Assembly: GCA_029204225.1 (NCBI GenBank)
Contig: CM055093.1
Location: 31,135,777 to 31,199,776, forward strand
Direction of reading: 5' to 3'
Source: Diphasiastrum complanatum
Taxonomy: Eukaryota > Streptophyta > Lycopodiopsida > Lycopodiales > Lycopodiaceae
Length of the DNA stretch: 64,000 bases
Part shown: positions 49,207 to 60,249 of the stretch, piece by piece
How the letters are laid out: each line of letters opens with the position of its first letter
How positions within the stretch are numbered: position 1 is the first letter of the stretch
The notes under the pieces: generated by a model
What the model was told of the DNA's origin: nothing
Seen by the model: the letters and a program-made list of their open reading frames with translations, nothing else
Databases searched by the model: none
Program-made: the position numbers and the translations under genes

Positions 49207-50725
49207 GATGGAGCAGTGTCCCCAACTTGAGCCGTTCCTATCGTTGCAATCCTAACTATACAGAATAGATCAAGCAGAGTTGCAGAAATTGCTTGATGTT
49301 GATTTCATTTATGAAATTGAACACACTGAATGAGTATCGCCGATAGTCATAGTATCCAAGAAGAACAGCAAAATGCGAATCTGTGTGAACCATAAAGCGT
49401 TAAATGTAGTTACCAAGAAGGATCATTTTTACTTACATTTACGGAAGGTGTTCTAGATAGAGTAGCAGTAGCAAAAGCCTATAGTTTTCTAGACGGTTTC
49501 AGCAGCTACAATCAAGTGAAAATAGCGCCGCAAGATTAGCACAAGACAACATTCACCACAGAATGGAGAACCTATGCCTACAAAGTGATGCCATGTAATG
49601 CCCCAAGTACGTTTCAACGAGTTATGCAGACGACATTCAAAGAATATTTGCAAAAACTTCTAGAGATTTTCTTGGATGATCTGTGTGCATGCACGGACCT
49701 AACTTTGAGCACCTATCCAATTTGCAAAAGGTGCTGAAGAAATGCCGCGAATACTAGATATCCTTGAACTGAGAGAATTGTTAGTCTTGGGTGACACATG
49801 GCCTAATTCTTGGCCATATAGTATCGAGACACGAGATTCCATGGACCTATCAAAGATAAGGATCATTGTTGATTTGCTACCACTAGGAACAATCTGCAGA
49901 GTCTACGTTTACCGGATCTTCATTTTAGACTTTGCGGAGTTAGCATGACCAACCTACAAACTCACAACAAAACCGCATTGGACGGAGGAAGTCCTATAGG
50001 CTTTTTAGAAACTACAAAATACATTGTCTCAGTGCCAATATTACGTCCACCCAATTGCTCCATAGAGTTTCATGTGCATACAGATGCATCAAAGTATGAG
50101 TGGAAGTAGTCTTAACCCAGCCAGGAGAAACCATGGAGCTAGAACCCGTGGGAATGACTCGCATTTCTCAATTCAATTTGCTAGCCGACAGCTCAGTGAT
50201 TCAGAGGTAAACTATTCAACCACAAAGCGAGAGGCACTGACTATGATTTATGTGGTTAAGAAATTTTGGCATTATTTGATGGCCACACATTTTGTTTTTT
50301 ATACGGACCATCAACCCTTGCTTTATCTTGTTAATAAAACCTGCAACACAGGGAGAATCACTTGTTGGTTACTTCTGTTGTTGGAGTTTGATTTTCAGAT
50401 AGTGGTTTGCAATGGAAAGCATCATTACATGGTAGATCATGTGTCACAAATCAAGGGGAAGGAGACTGTAGTCCTATTTGATGATGAGCTACCCGACACT
50501 GTGTTGTTTTACATTGACACGGTACCTGAATGGGCCGCATATATAGTTGAATATTCAATGTGGGGCCAACCAGATAAATCTCTACCCAAGGCGGAATAGC
50601 AAAAATTGATACTAAAAGCGAGACCTTATCAGCTAATTGCCGGCCAATTATATTAAAGAGGACCAGATAGTATTCTTAGAAGGTGTATTCTTCCACGTGA
50701 GGCCACCCAAATTATTTCAATTTTG
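49207..50725 (+). pseudogene. Ty3/gypsy reverse transcriptase and RNase H remnant
   Basis: RT begins abruptly near 49250: KLLDVDFIYEIEHTE, then SPIVIVSKKNSKMRICVN and KALNVVTKKDHF, with frameshifts. Later FTTEWRTYAYKVMPCNAPST and a catalytic-site stretch FLDDL near 49670. RNase H occupies 50070-50600 with FASRQLSDSEVNYSTTKREA, VKKFWHYLMATHFVFYTDHQ and LLLLEFDFQIVV. It is open for 175 codons, then a stop at 50597-50599. No integrase follows: LTR F1 interrupts at 50726. Not the same family as the gypsy copy at 57728-58965. Confidence 0.88.
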
Positions 50726-51546
50726 TGAAAAATGCAAAAATAAGTTTGGTAGAGGCCAAAAATCTTGTATATAGGATAAACACACATGTGTGGAGCCTGT
50801 TCCTACGTGTGAAACTAGTGTACTTGTCATGTACCATAATCATATATGTTGTACATATGATTTAATTCAAGTTCTAGTGGCTAAAATGGCCAAAAACTAG
50901 TTTTTTAGTGATATGACACATGGCATCAATCTATTGATTGCATGAGCCAAATATTTAGAATAGGTGTCACATCCCATGTGTAGAGGACAGCTCACACGTG
51001 TGGAAATAGCTGAAGTAGGTGAGTTTTTGCTTGTAGAAGATTTCCATGAAGATCTACATATAGTAGGAAATTGGACCAAAATTGCCCAGAATGGAAAGTT
51101 TGATCCAAGTGTCAAAATTGCATGATGATGACAAGGCATCCTCACACGTGTGAGATTTGATGCATGATCAGTACCTCGAGCTCCAAGAAGTGTATATATA
51201 GAGGCATATTTGGCCATAATCAATGTGAGACATCAATCTTGATTTTGGAAACAATTTTGTGTGATTCTCTCCATTTGTCTATATTTGTTTTGATTGTTTT
51301 GCGGTTCTATCATAGTGTACTTGATTTTCAGGTTGGAGTCCTTACTCAGACAGAGTTTCACACGTGTAAAACCAGAAAGTACACCTACCTTCATTAATGA
51401 TTGTTCTTGTTAGGATTTTATGTCTAGAATTGATCTAGATTGATCTTAATCTCAAGTGGATTGATAGATCAAGTAAATCTAACATCCAGTCCCTCTTGAG
51501 GATCAGATGAGGATCCACTCTTGGTCCATTTTGTACTTTTTCCTCA
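50726..51546 (+). repeat. 5' LTR of family F copia element (F1)
   Basis: TGAAAAATGCAAAAATAAG to TACTTTTTCCTCA, 821 bp, followed by a primer binding site. TATATATAG near 51191. Palindromes CACACGTGTG at 50993 and 51143, variants at 50781 and 51359. Confidence 0.9.
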
Positions 51547-51558
51547 TGGTATCAGAGC
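51547..51558 (+). other. Primer binding site, family F
   Basis: TGGTATCAGAGC, an exact tRNA-Met complement, directly after LTR F1. Confidence 0.95.
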
Positions 51559-52136
51559 CAAGTACAATAGGTTTTATTTGAATTGATAGGGTTGATCCAA
51601 ATCAAAGCCAAAATTAGCAAGTTTTAGGAAACTAGTCAAATTTTGGGTAGCGAGTTGGATTTGATAGATATCCTTAAAATTTTTGGTCTAGAACTTGTTG
51701 TGGGCTGTAGGAACTCTTTTCACATGTGTGAGGCCATACAGCTCCAGTTTTGACTGAGAAATTTCAAAACTTTGTACAATTGGACTCACATACTCAATTT
51801 GAGTGATTTTTGGGCATTTTCTATAATGAATCTAATGCCTTGATAAGTTCTTGGATTAGATCAGCCAAAAAATTAAAATTGAAGGTGCATTAATTGATCT
51901 TCTTTGATTTTTTGAGTGTATGATGAAGTTGAAAAGAGAAATTGCTAAAAATCACAGATTAAGGAGTGATTTTGCAAGTTTGAGACTAGAATCTAAATTT
52001 CCATCATCCTAGATTGGTTCATGAGTGATAGGATTGTGTCTATAAGCTTACTAATTGATATAAGACTTTAGGTTCAGATATCTTAGAGAAACCATTAGAG
52101 TTTCTAGTGCTTTTTCACATTCAAAAATGGCATCTA
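51559..52136 (+). other. Family F leader
   Basis: 578 bp, non-coding, leading to the gag ATG at 52137. Confidence 0.8.
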
Positions 52137-53055
52137 TGAGTGGTTTTTTGCTTGAAGCTAGTGAAAGGCTTACATCCATTAACTATGCTACTTGGATAGT
52201 TCGAATGGAGTCTTTGCTTGTACTTCATGATCTTTATGACATAGTACTTGAGTTAGAAGTAGAACCTGAAGGAGGTGTAAAAGAGATGTAGAGTTTCATT
52301 ACATTGCATAAAGATGAATGTAAGTATTGAACTTTTGAAGGAAATCTCATCTTCAAGTAGTGAAAGTGCTCAAAATTATGTCTTTAGGATCAAATCTTTT
52401 GAATAAGGAGTTGTCTTCTATAGATGATAAAATCAAAGATGATGAGTTAGTTCAAATCATTTTGAATGGATTAGGAGATGATTATTCTAATCTTGTTCAA
52501 ACCTTTGCTATTCAAGATTCACTTCCTAGTATTGAAAAACTTCAAAGTGTGCTTGTTAGTGAGGAGAGTAGAATGCTTCATAGCAAAAGTAGGATGAGTT
52601 CCTTATCTTTGAATGATGGTGATGAAAAAGCTAACTTTTCTTTGAAAGGCAAGAAGAAGAAGTTTCCATCCAAGAAGACTCAAGACATGGAGATGGAGAA
52701 CAAAGATGGAGCATCAAGTTCCAAAGGCAAGATCAAGAAGGACAAGAAGAAGGACAAGAAGAAGCTAAAGTGTTTCTTTTGTGAAAAAAAGGGACATTTT
52801 GCATCCGAGTGCTACAAGAAGAAGAATGCCCAAGAGAAGGACAATCAAGGCAATCTTGTGCTTGAGGAGGAGGAAGAAGACAATCTATCTTTGATGGTAT
52901 CCTCACCACAAACATCTAATCAAGACACTTGGTGGATTGGTAGTGGGGCAAGCTCTCACATGACTCACCAAAAAGACTACTTTTCTAATCTACTTCCTTA
53001 CAATAGTGCACCAAATGTTTCTGAAGCCTATGTAAATGGTTCAGAAGAAAGCTAG
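52137..53055 (+). pseudogene. Family F gag and protease start
   Basis: Starts at ATG 52137 with ASERLTSINYATWIVRMESL. A TAG at 52288-52290 and an internal deletion lead to NKELSSIDDKIKDDELVQII, then NLVQTFAIQDSLPSIEKLQS and a Lys-rich stretch. The zinc knuckle CFFCEKKGHFASEC (near 52770-52812) is intact. Protease reads DTWWIGSGASSHMT, where the catalytic Asp of DSGA is Gly. The frame ends at 53053-53055 in unrelated sequence, so the element is truncated right after the protease N-terminus. Confidence 0.9.
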
Positions 53056-54229
53056 GCATCTCATGAAAATCTAACCCTATTATACCTCACTTGTTAAGTG
53101 AAATTCAGCTTATATATGAGTCATGCTTGTACGTCTCATCGGTATCTCAAAAGCTAGAGCTTACATGTGTGACCTCTTGTCCATTTCAAAGTTCTTTGGG
53201 CTATCTGAAAATTGCCTATTGACCGTTTGAAATCTGCCTAGCCAATTGCCAATGAAAGTGCCGGTGGTCATGAACGGCCTCATTTTCGACTCCATACCCA
53301 ATGGAGCTTGAGCTATAATTGTGGTATAGACCGACTTCCATTAGTATTTCCTTAGATTGGCAGCCTATTTGGGGGTCATTTTATAATCCTTCAAAGCTCA
53401 TCAATGTCCTTCAGAATTCTTTTTCACTTGTTTCTTTTTAATTTCTTATCTAGTATGCGAGTTTCTTTTTTTAACTGGTCATTTGATATACGTAATGTTT
53501 GAACAACTTGTCGAAGTTGATCGTTACTTGCATTCAAATTTAACATAATATTATATAAACGTGCATTATCTTCTTTTGTTTGTAATTATGCGATCTCTTT
53601 TTCTCTATAGTCAGCAAGCTAACCATTTAACATACATTCTAAACTCTATATTTTCTGAACCGAGTTTGCAACACGATAAGTCTTCAATCTTTTACAATAA
53701 CCCAGTAAACCGTTTTGTCCTTCACACAAAAACTTTATTGATTGTGTGATGGATTGGAATTGTGGAGCTTGCATTTAGCACGGATCCAATGGATACAAAC
53801 TTTCGTCAATCCACAAATCGTAGTTCTTTCTTTGGTTGAGCGATCATATCAAGTGAAAAAAATATGGATCCTTTCACTACTACTCTTTTAGCTATCGGAG
53901 CATTCTCGGCCAGGAGAACATGAAACTGAGATATCTCCGCAAATATCAGCTAACAAACCAAAAAGAAAATAGACACTCTTTTTCATCCATGGTGTACCTG
54001 AGATTCTATGTTTACTCTCTCGCTAGTTAAAACGAGAGACACAATCTCATTTTCAAATTTGAAAAAGTTAGTTAATGAGCGTCATAGGTTCTTGAAGTCG
54101 CAGTTGCACGCGTCATAATCGTGTCATGTCAACTACACATTACTAATAAGGTTAAGCTAAACTGGACTTGAAAGTCCGTCGGATTTCCAAAATCTGGCAT
54201 TTTTTTTGGTCCTACATGGCATTTCTTAG
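53056..54229. other. Unassigned stretch with weak minus-strand coding traces
   Basis: Near 53770-53990 a minus-strand frame reads AENAPIAKRVVVKGSIFFSL and FVSIGSVLNASSTIP with stops; not recognised. Nothing else supported. Confidence 0.35.
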
Positions 54230-54466
54230 ATGGCCCTTTTGATGTTTGTAACTTCTCTAATGCAGTATTTGGAAGAGAAATTAAGAAAAATATCAAAGGA
54301 GTGCGAAGAAAAATCTACAAAGTTAAAAACTTGTTTAGAAGAAAATGAGATTTTCAAGAAGGAGATTCAAACGTTGAAATTTTCTTTGCGTCATTTTACA
54401 ATTAGTAATGATGAGTTGCACTTCAATCCATGCGTATCTCATATTTGTCGCTTGTTAAAGATATGA
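54230..54466 (+). pseudogene. Short coiled-coil frame, possibly a copia gag remnant
   Basis: 78 codons rich in Glu, Lys and Leu with heptad-like spacing (YLEEKLRKISKECEEKSTKL, EENEIFKKEIQTLKFSLRHF). Gag proteins of the SIRE/Maximus copia lineage carry a similar coiled-coil stretch before their zinc knuckle, so a remnant is plausible, but no zinc knuckle or pol follows. Could equally be another decayed coiled-coil gene. Confidence 0.35.
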
Positions 54467-56352
54467 ATTTTCTCAACAAAAAGATAAAAACAACAAGAGG
54501 AAAAGACTGGTAATCAAGGATATATGTGATCTATCATCCAGAGGAGGCTATAAAAAAAAAAGAATCCATGCATTCAAGTCAATTATAGCTTATTTGGTTT
54601 AATATTGTTTGAAATTTTTGATTTAATCATAATCACTAGTTTTGTTATTTATTAATTTTCACTCCCAATTTATTTTTTTATTATGCTGTTATGAATACTA
54701 TGAGTGTCCTAATTTCTATTGATGCAATGTTGATCAACATTAGTTGCTGAAGACCATTTGGTCGATGAGATTTTTATTGGAACCTCATTAGGTTCTATTT
54801 TAACTTCTAAATCTATGAAATTAATGTTAAACAAGAACAAAAGTTGTTCTTAAGTTAGATGAGTCTAAAATTATAAAAGAAGAAAAAATGGAGAGAGTCA
54901 ATCTTACGATCATGAATGGAGTACAAATTCAAAAGACTCATAAGGCCTAAACTTTAGTGTTCAATGACGTGGAGACTCATTTTTTTTTATTTCTTTAAAT
55001 TTTTCAAAAAAATACCCATACTTAAAATGTTTCAAATAAAGATATTGTAATGCTAAAACAATGGTGTATTTTGCAAGAAAATTAATCAAACTACTAAAAT
55101 TTTGTTAATAGATTTTTATTAATAACTGCAAATTAGCTTATATGAAATAATAATACTATTCAAAATAAAATCATTAGACACAACCACTAGAATAACTAAA
55201 ATAAAGTTTTTTGTTTAATTAAAACAAAAGTTTTTAGTTCTTTTTTAAATTTAAAAGTTTTTTAAATCACAATTCTTGTATCAAGAAAAATATTTTTTAA
55301 ATTATGACAAATTTTAATCAATATTTAAATCTTTACTTATATTTCAAATACCTATGTGTGCTCATTGAATATTTAAACATTTAATGATTGCAAATGAAAT
55401 TATTTCCAAAAACTTTTTATAAAAACACAACAAAAAATTAAAATATTAAAAACCTGACAGTCCGTTGCAATTTTAGATTTGCTAATATTCAAATCAATAA
55501 AAAACTGCTAAATCTATCTTTTTGATACAAACAAAATTAAAAATATTAAATTAATCAAAAGAATTTCAATACACAATATTTCAAGAAATATAAACGCAAT
55601 TGTTTTTTAAAATTAAAGAGAATTTATTCTACCCAAAAATCATCAAGATCATTTGCATCTCTCTTTTCTCTTGAGGAGCCACTATAGTGTCAATAGGCAC
55701 CTCTTTAGAGTTTATGTTTAATACACAACTCATGAAACATATAAGAATCATTTCAAAATCTTTTTTCACCAAAAAAATACTGGATTTTAAAAATATTCCT
55801 CAAACTAGATTCTTCAAAATGTGAGTTATCAATTTCAAAACATCAGGTAGTAAAAGACAGAAAACTTATCAAAATGATATCAATAACCGTCTTCATCCAC
55901 CACCAAAAAAAACTTTAGATTTACTGTCTAGAACTAAATCTAGATATCCAAACATCTGCTGAATTTTTTGAAAATTCAGTTGTCATTCTTGAAATCATTA
56001 TGATTCGATCTCTTTGGGATACAAATCACTAATGAATTGGGCCTATTTCTTAGCTTGAGAAATACTCACCCAAGAATTTCAAATGACCCATAAATCATGT
56101 GCCTTACAAGCAATACATATAAACAAACAGTTCTTGGTGAATTCCCTTTACATTGTTCGTTTTGCCAATTAACTTCCTCAAGAGTAGACTAATTACTCAA
56201 GTTAATTGCTAATGATTTAGAAATCTCAAATGTCTAGATGCAGATCTTAATTATACATGTATAACACCACATTTAGATTCTTATCCAAATCACTTTTTAG
56301 TTAACCAATAAATCTTCCACAGAAAGATTTCTTAACTCTGCAAGTATCTATG
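54467..56352. other. Very AT-rich stretch without genes
   Basis: Long A/T runs, no coherent frames, no terminal repeats recognised. The densest AT part is about 54960-55620. Confidence 0.55.
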
Positions 56353-56610
56353 TTAACAATACTTGATCATATGTCTATGTTTACTGACTAGGTTAAGTGC
56401 ACCAAATAACCCTCTGTTCGCCGCTTTTTCTAAGGTGTAGATCTCATTACTTTGACGAATATTGAGGTTTTTTGCATTTTTGAGTTTTTGTTTCAAGCTG
56501 TGGATTTCTTGGGCGTGTCGTTCTTGTTCTTTGGAAAGTATTACAGCCATTGCCTCACTTGATTTCTTAGGTTCTTGATTAACAGACGTCTCATCTCCTA
56601 TAGTAGTCAT
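56353..56610 (-). CDS. Small unknown frame with coiled-coil character
   Basis: 85 codons from the ATG at 56608-56610 to the stop near 56353. Residues about 10-65 are charged with Leu/Ile spacing (KEQERHAQEIHSLKQKLKNA, IYTLEKAANRG). I do not recognise it. No matching exon or splice pattern was found, and it may be part of a decayed gene. Confidence 0.3.
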   Translation of the reverse strand: MTTIGDETSVNQEPKKSSEAMAVILSKEQERHAQEIHSLKQKLKNAKNLNIRQSNEIYTLEKAANRGLFGALNLVSKHRHMIKYC

Positions 56611-56629
56611 GTCCTGGTGAAAAATTCAG

Positions 56630-56865
56630 AGAGACTCGAAAATATCGAAAAAAACTCAAAAAATTTCAAAAATTGAAGAGCCTCGAAAAAATTGCGAATA
56701 GACTCGAAAAAGTCCGATAGACTCGAAAAAAAGTGGAGAAACTCGATAATATTTTTCAGGAACTCGAAAAATTTCTGAATAACTCAAAAATCTTGAAAAA
56801 CTCTGAATAACTTAAAAAATTTCGAGAGACTTAGAAATTTCGGAGAGACTCGAAAAACCCTAAAC
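56630..56865. repeat. Degenerate tandem repeat based on GACTCGAAAAA
   Basis: About ten imperfect units with a period of roughly 20-25 bp, variants of GACTCGAAAAATTTCGGA. It lies directly upstream, in minus orientation, of the small frame at 56353-56610. Confidence 0.75.
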
Positions 56866-56870
56866 CGTAA

Positions 56871-57727
56871 ACCGGAGCGGGAGATTGTGGGTTCATTCCC
56901 CATTGCCTTATTCATTGGGCCTTGGAGTTGCTCCCCACCCCACTGTACTATTTCTATTCCCAATTTTTTTCTCTCAATCCCTTCTACATGCTCCTATATT
57001 ATACACACATGTCCCTCCCATTTTTCTTTTCATAAAGTGCATAATGCATGACATGGATGCAATCATTCAAGTTGCAGCAAATGTTTAAAAACATCTTGTG
57101 TCTAAGATGATGCATGTGATTGAGAGGTTTGTTGCATGTCTTGCCATCATCGAGGATAGGGTATCTAGTAACTGTACTTCATTAGATTGCATATGCACAT
57201 TGATTATACTAAAGATTTTTTTTTTTTCAATAAAGAAATGTCAGAACACTAAACCATAAAATCTACAACCACAACCAAAAAAATCAATAAAAACAAACTC
57301 AAAATTACTCTATTGACCCTAACCCCCTAAGGACAAGGGTGGATTTTCATGACCTTATAAATCATCCAACATCAATCTTATTTCTGGATATTCACCATGC
57401 GTTTCAGCCCTACTCTGTGATTCAATATTTCTCTTTCTATTCCTTTTTAGCACATCTGGTCGTTCACATACATGATAAAGAACTAAATCTCTATTTGACG
57501 CCAACCAACGATGATGATGATGGTAGGTCAACTACTTATAAAGAGCAATTATCTATAGATATATCCACATTAGGGAGAAGCATTTGGTCAGCTTGGGTGT
57601 ATGATTAGGGATAAATCCTTTTTGGGCTAGGGGAATATCTTGTCACAATTTTTTTTCATATTTAGATTTCTCTTACAATGACCCAGTCATAGGGTAGATT
57701 ATTGAGACATAGGCCATCACATAATTT
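56871..57727. other. Stretch without supported features
   Basis: Several short frames, none with recognisable content. A T run is at 57216-57228. Confidence 0.45.
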
Positions 57728-58330
57728 CTATCCTTTTAAGAAAGATTGTAATTGGATTACAGTGGAGGGTGACATAATGGCTAGAAGCATCGCGATCTTT
57801 TCTGGATCAATGGCTATACCATAATAGCTAATGACATGCCCTAATAGCACACCACAGGGTACTCCAAATATGCATTTGTTGGCATTTAGGGCTATACAAG
57901 TAGTAGCACACTTTTGAAAATATTTTTCAAGTATCACTAAATGCTCTTTAACAAAAGTTGCTCCACACAAATCATCCATAAAGGTTTTCAAGTTTTTGTC
58001 TAGGATATCTTCAAAATTTTCATTCATAAACCTTTGATATGTGGCTGGAGCATTTGATAAACCGAAAGGCATAACGTGATAGGCAAAAACTCTGAAGGTG
58101 GTGGTGAAAGTGGTCTTAAGCTTATCTTCTTCGGCAATGGCTATTTGGTTATAGCCAGCAAATAGTCCATGAAAGAGTAGATTTCTCTTCCTGCCAATTC
58201 TTCTAGCATTTAGTCTATAAAAGGCAATGCATAATACTCTTTTCTCGTATGTTTGTTTAGTTGCTTATAGTTGACACATACTCGAATTAGAGTAGAATTC
58301 TTTTTTGGTTATGGGACTATCAGTGATTAC
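57728..58330 (-). pseudogene. Ty3/gypsy reverse transcriptase fragment
   Basis: Read right to left: RVCVNYKQLNKHTRK region with stops near 58220-58290, GYNQIAIAEEDKLKTTFTTT, then the long frame MPFGLSNAPATYQRFMNENF and TFMDDLCGATF, which carries the catalytic Asp pair (F/Y-x-DD) near 57970. It ends near 57728 in QLQSFLKG, before the RNase H domain. Typical of plant Athila/Tat-type gypsy RT. Joined directly to gag at 58330, so protease is deleted. Confidence 0.9.
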
Positions 58331-58965
58331 CATTCAGTATTGTCCATCTCACTATTGTTGACTCTCTTGATGGCATCGATGCAGGCTACTTGAAAAGACA
58401 CATATTTGTCTCTTAGCTTCATTTGTTGTCTGATTCCCTTAGGTAATCCTGCCATGAACCAGGTCATGACACTATGGTCTGGGATGCTATCAAGGTCACA
58501 TCCACCACGCAATCTTTTGATCCCCAATACAATCATGTAGGGACTCGTTTTTCTTATCCATATAGATTTGGCCCAATAACAAGAATGGATCGGAAAGCGG
58601 ATGGTTTTGAATTTTGTGATAAATTCAACCTGTAAAATATTTCAATTATCACGTTCGTTTTGCTCAAGATTGAAATGACAATCTTTAGCGGTATCGGTTA
58701 AGCACAAATTGAAGTATCTTAATAGCTCTTGTGGGCTATCGTCTCCATAGGCTCTACATTCTTGGGTGTATATATGTAGAAAACGTCGTGGATCTCCCTT
58801 GCCATCAAACCTAGGAAGGTCAATTTTGGAAAAATTTTGGATTGCATGGGGCACAAACAACCTAGGATTGTCCATTGGCAGTGGATCTATGCCAACTGGT
58901 TCGGGTAATATCTCGAGTTCAGGGAGATCCAGGGTGGATAATCTTCTTCCGGATCTCAAATGCAT
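58331..58965 (-). pseudogene. Ty3/gypsy gag fragment
   Basis: ATG at 58963-58965. Encodes MHLRSGRRLSTLDLPE, then FSKIDLPRFDGKGDPRRFLH and ELLRYFNLCLTDTAKDCHF, the retrotransposon gag domain. Stops and frameshifts occur near 58640 and 58540, then SVMTWFMAGLPKGIRQQMKL. Ends where RT begins (about 58330) through a deletion. Confidence 0.88.
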
Positions 58966-59837
58966 ACAACAGAACTGTTGTTGGGACTATTTTGAATATT
59001 TTTGTCTTTTGGATATTTTTTATCTTTCAGGGTATAAGTGATCAGGTGCCGGATCTGATAAGAGATCTAACCGATGTGATGATGAATCTTGGATCAAGAT
59101 CAGATCAAGATTGAAATAAAAGTCAAACGAACGGTGGTGTAATTGCGAATCTAAAGGGCAATAAAAAAAAATGAAAATACAGAAAAATACAAATGGATTC
59201 TGATTGTGAATAGATCAAGAAAAATTCTAGAATCTGATGACGAGTTATAAAGGGGGAGTAATAGCAGACGCAAGTAGTAGGATTATAACTCGCCGAGCTA
59301 TCTACTTGTTAAAAATGATGATCAGAACAATCTGTGAAGATGATGAGTAATGAGAAACTGATGGCGAGTAATGGCTCTTATGACAAGTAATAAAATTATA
59401 ACTCACCAGTCTCTCAAATGATAGATCTATATATGTTTTCAACCCATAGTTCTAATGGCGAGTAAAGATAATGAATAAAAATTAAAAAAACTCTGATGGC
59501 GAGTAATAGCCTAATAATTCGCCGATCACCAGAATGATAGCTCTGAGACTGCTATTCACCCTACTCTGATGGCGAGTAATTTTCAAAAGCTCTCTAGCGA
59601 GTAATAGGTGGTAGAGTCAGTAATGTCTCTGATGGCAGGTTATAATTTATAACTCACCAAGCTCATAGAATAGTTTTTGGAGCCTGCATAGCACTCTGGA
59701 GAAGTGGCGAGAAACAACAGTAAAGAAAAAATAGAAAAAAGTCTGTTGCCGAGTAATAAACTTGTGAAAATGCAAGAAAAATTCAAGCAAAAGGCAAACA
59801 AAAATCCATCTAACAGTAGCTTAGCATCGTCTCCCAG
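58966..59837 (-). other. Gypsy leader with dispersed GGCGAGTAATA motif
   Basis: Non-coding region between the gypsy primer site and gag. From about 59240 to 59760 it contains many copies of GGCGAGTAAT (59363, 59498, 59571, variants near 59452, 59597, 59745) alternating with inverted forms ATAACTCGCCGA or ATAACTCACC (59283, 59398, 59510, 59649). Confidence 0.65.
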
Positions 59838-59855
59838 GCAATGATGCCGAAAAAA
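59838..59855 (-). other. Probable gypsy primer binding site
   Basis: On the minus strand TTTTTTCGGCATCATTGCCTGGGAGACG follows the LTR end within a few bases, resembling the TGGCGCCGTTGCC.GGGA sites of plant gypsy elements that use other tRNAs than Met. The match is imperfect. Confidence 0.55.
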
Positions 59856-60220
59856 TGTTGGACCCTTTCCATACCTCCCTTTTCGTAGCGATCAAGAGAG
59901 CAAGGTTAGGGTTTGGATCTCCAACCGGGTGAGTTGTGGTGTAGTATGGGCTTCGATCCAATGGGGAGGGGGTTAAACTACAAATCTAAATGAGAACTAA
60001 GCCTACAAGGGTGTCAATCTTGGCATCTGATCTGATGGTGGAATGGATCAGTTTGAAAATAGGGTGCTTGACACTCTCCTTAACTCTTTTGAGAGTTTTG
60101 ATATGTGAAGATCTTCTTCTTGGACCTTGGCTTTTCTTGGACTGTTTAGGCTCTTTGAACTCTAAGCCTTTTCCTCTCGAGGCTCAGTTTCTCGTGGGAG
60201 AGGAACAATAGAAGTAGACT
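59856..60220 (-). repeat. Gypsy 5' LTR (3' end secure, other end unknown)
   Basis: Plus-strand view starts TGTTGGACCC at the primer site. The distal end was not found: no matching CCAACA or second LTR copy was recognised, so the coordinate 60220 is a rough limit. Confidence 0.45.
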
Positions 60221-60249
60221 AACTAATAGATCATAGTGATCTCTCGTGA

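Noticed and set aside
50072-50599. Intact cellular gene of 175 codons
   Set aside because: The motifs are gypsy RNase H and the upstream RT is full of stops.
56885-57088. Small hydrophobic frame 56885-57088
   Set aside because: No family resemblance, and biased composition expected by chance in T/C-rich DNA.
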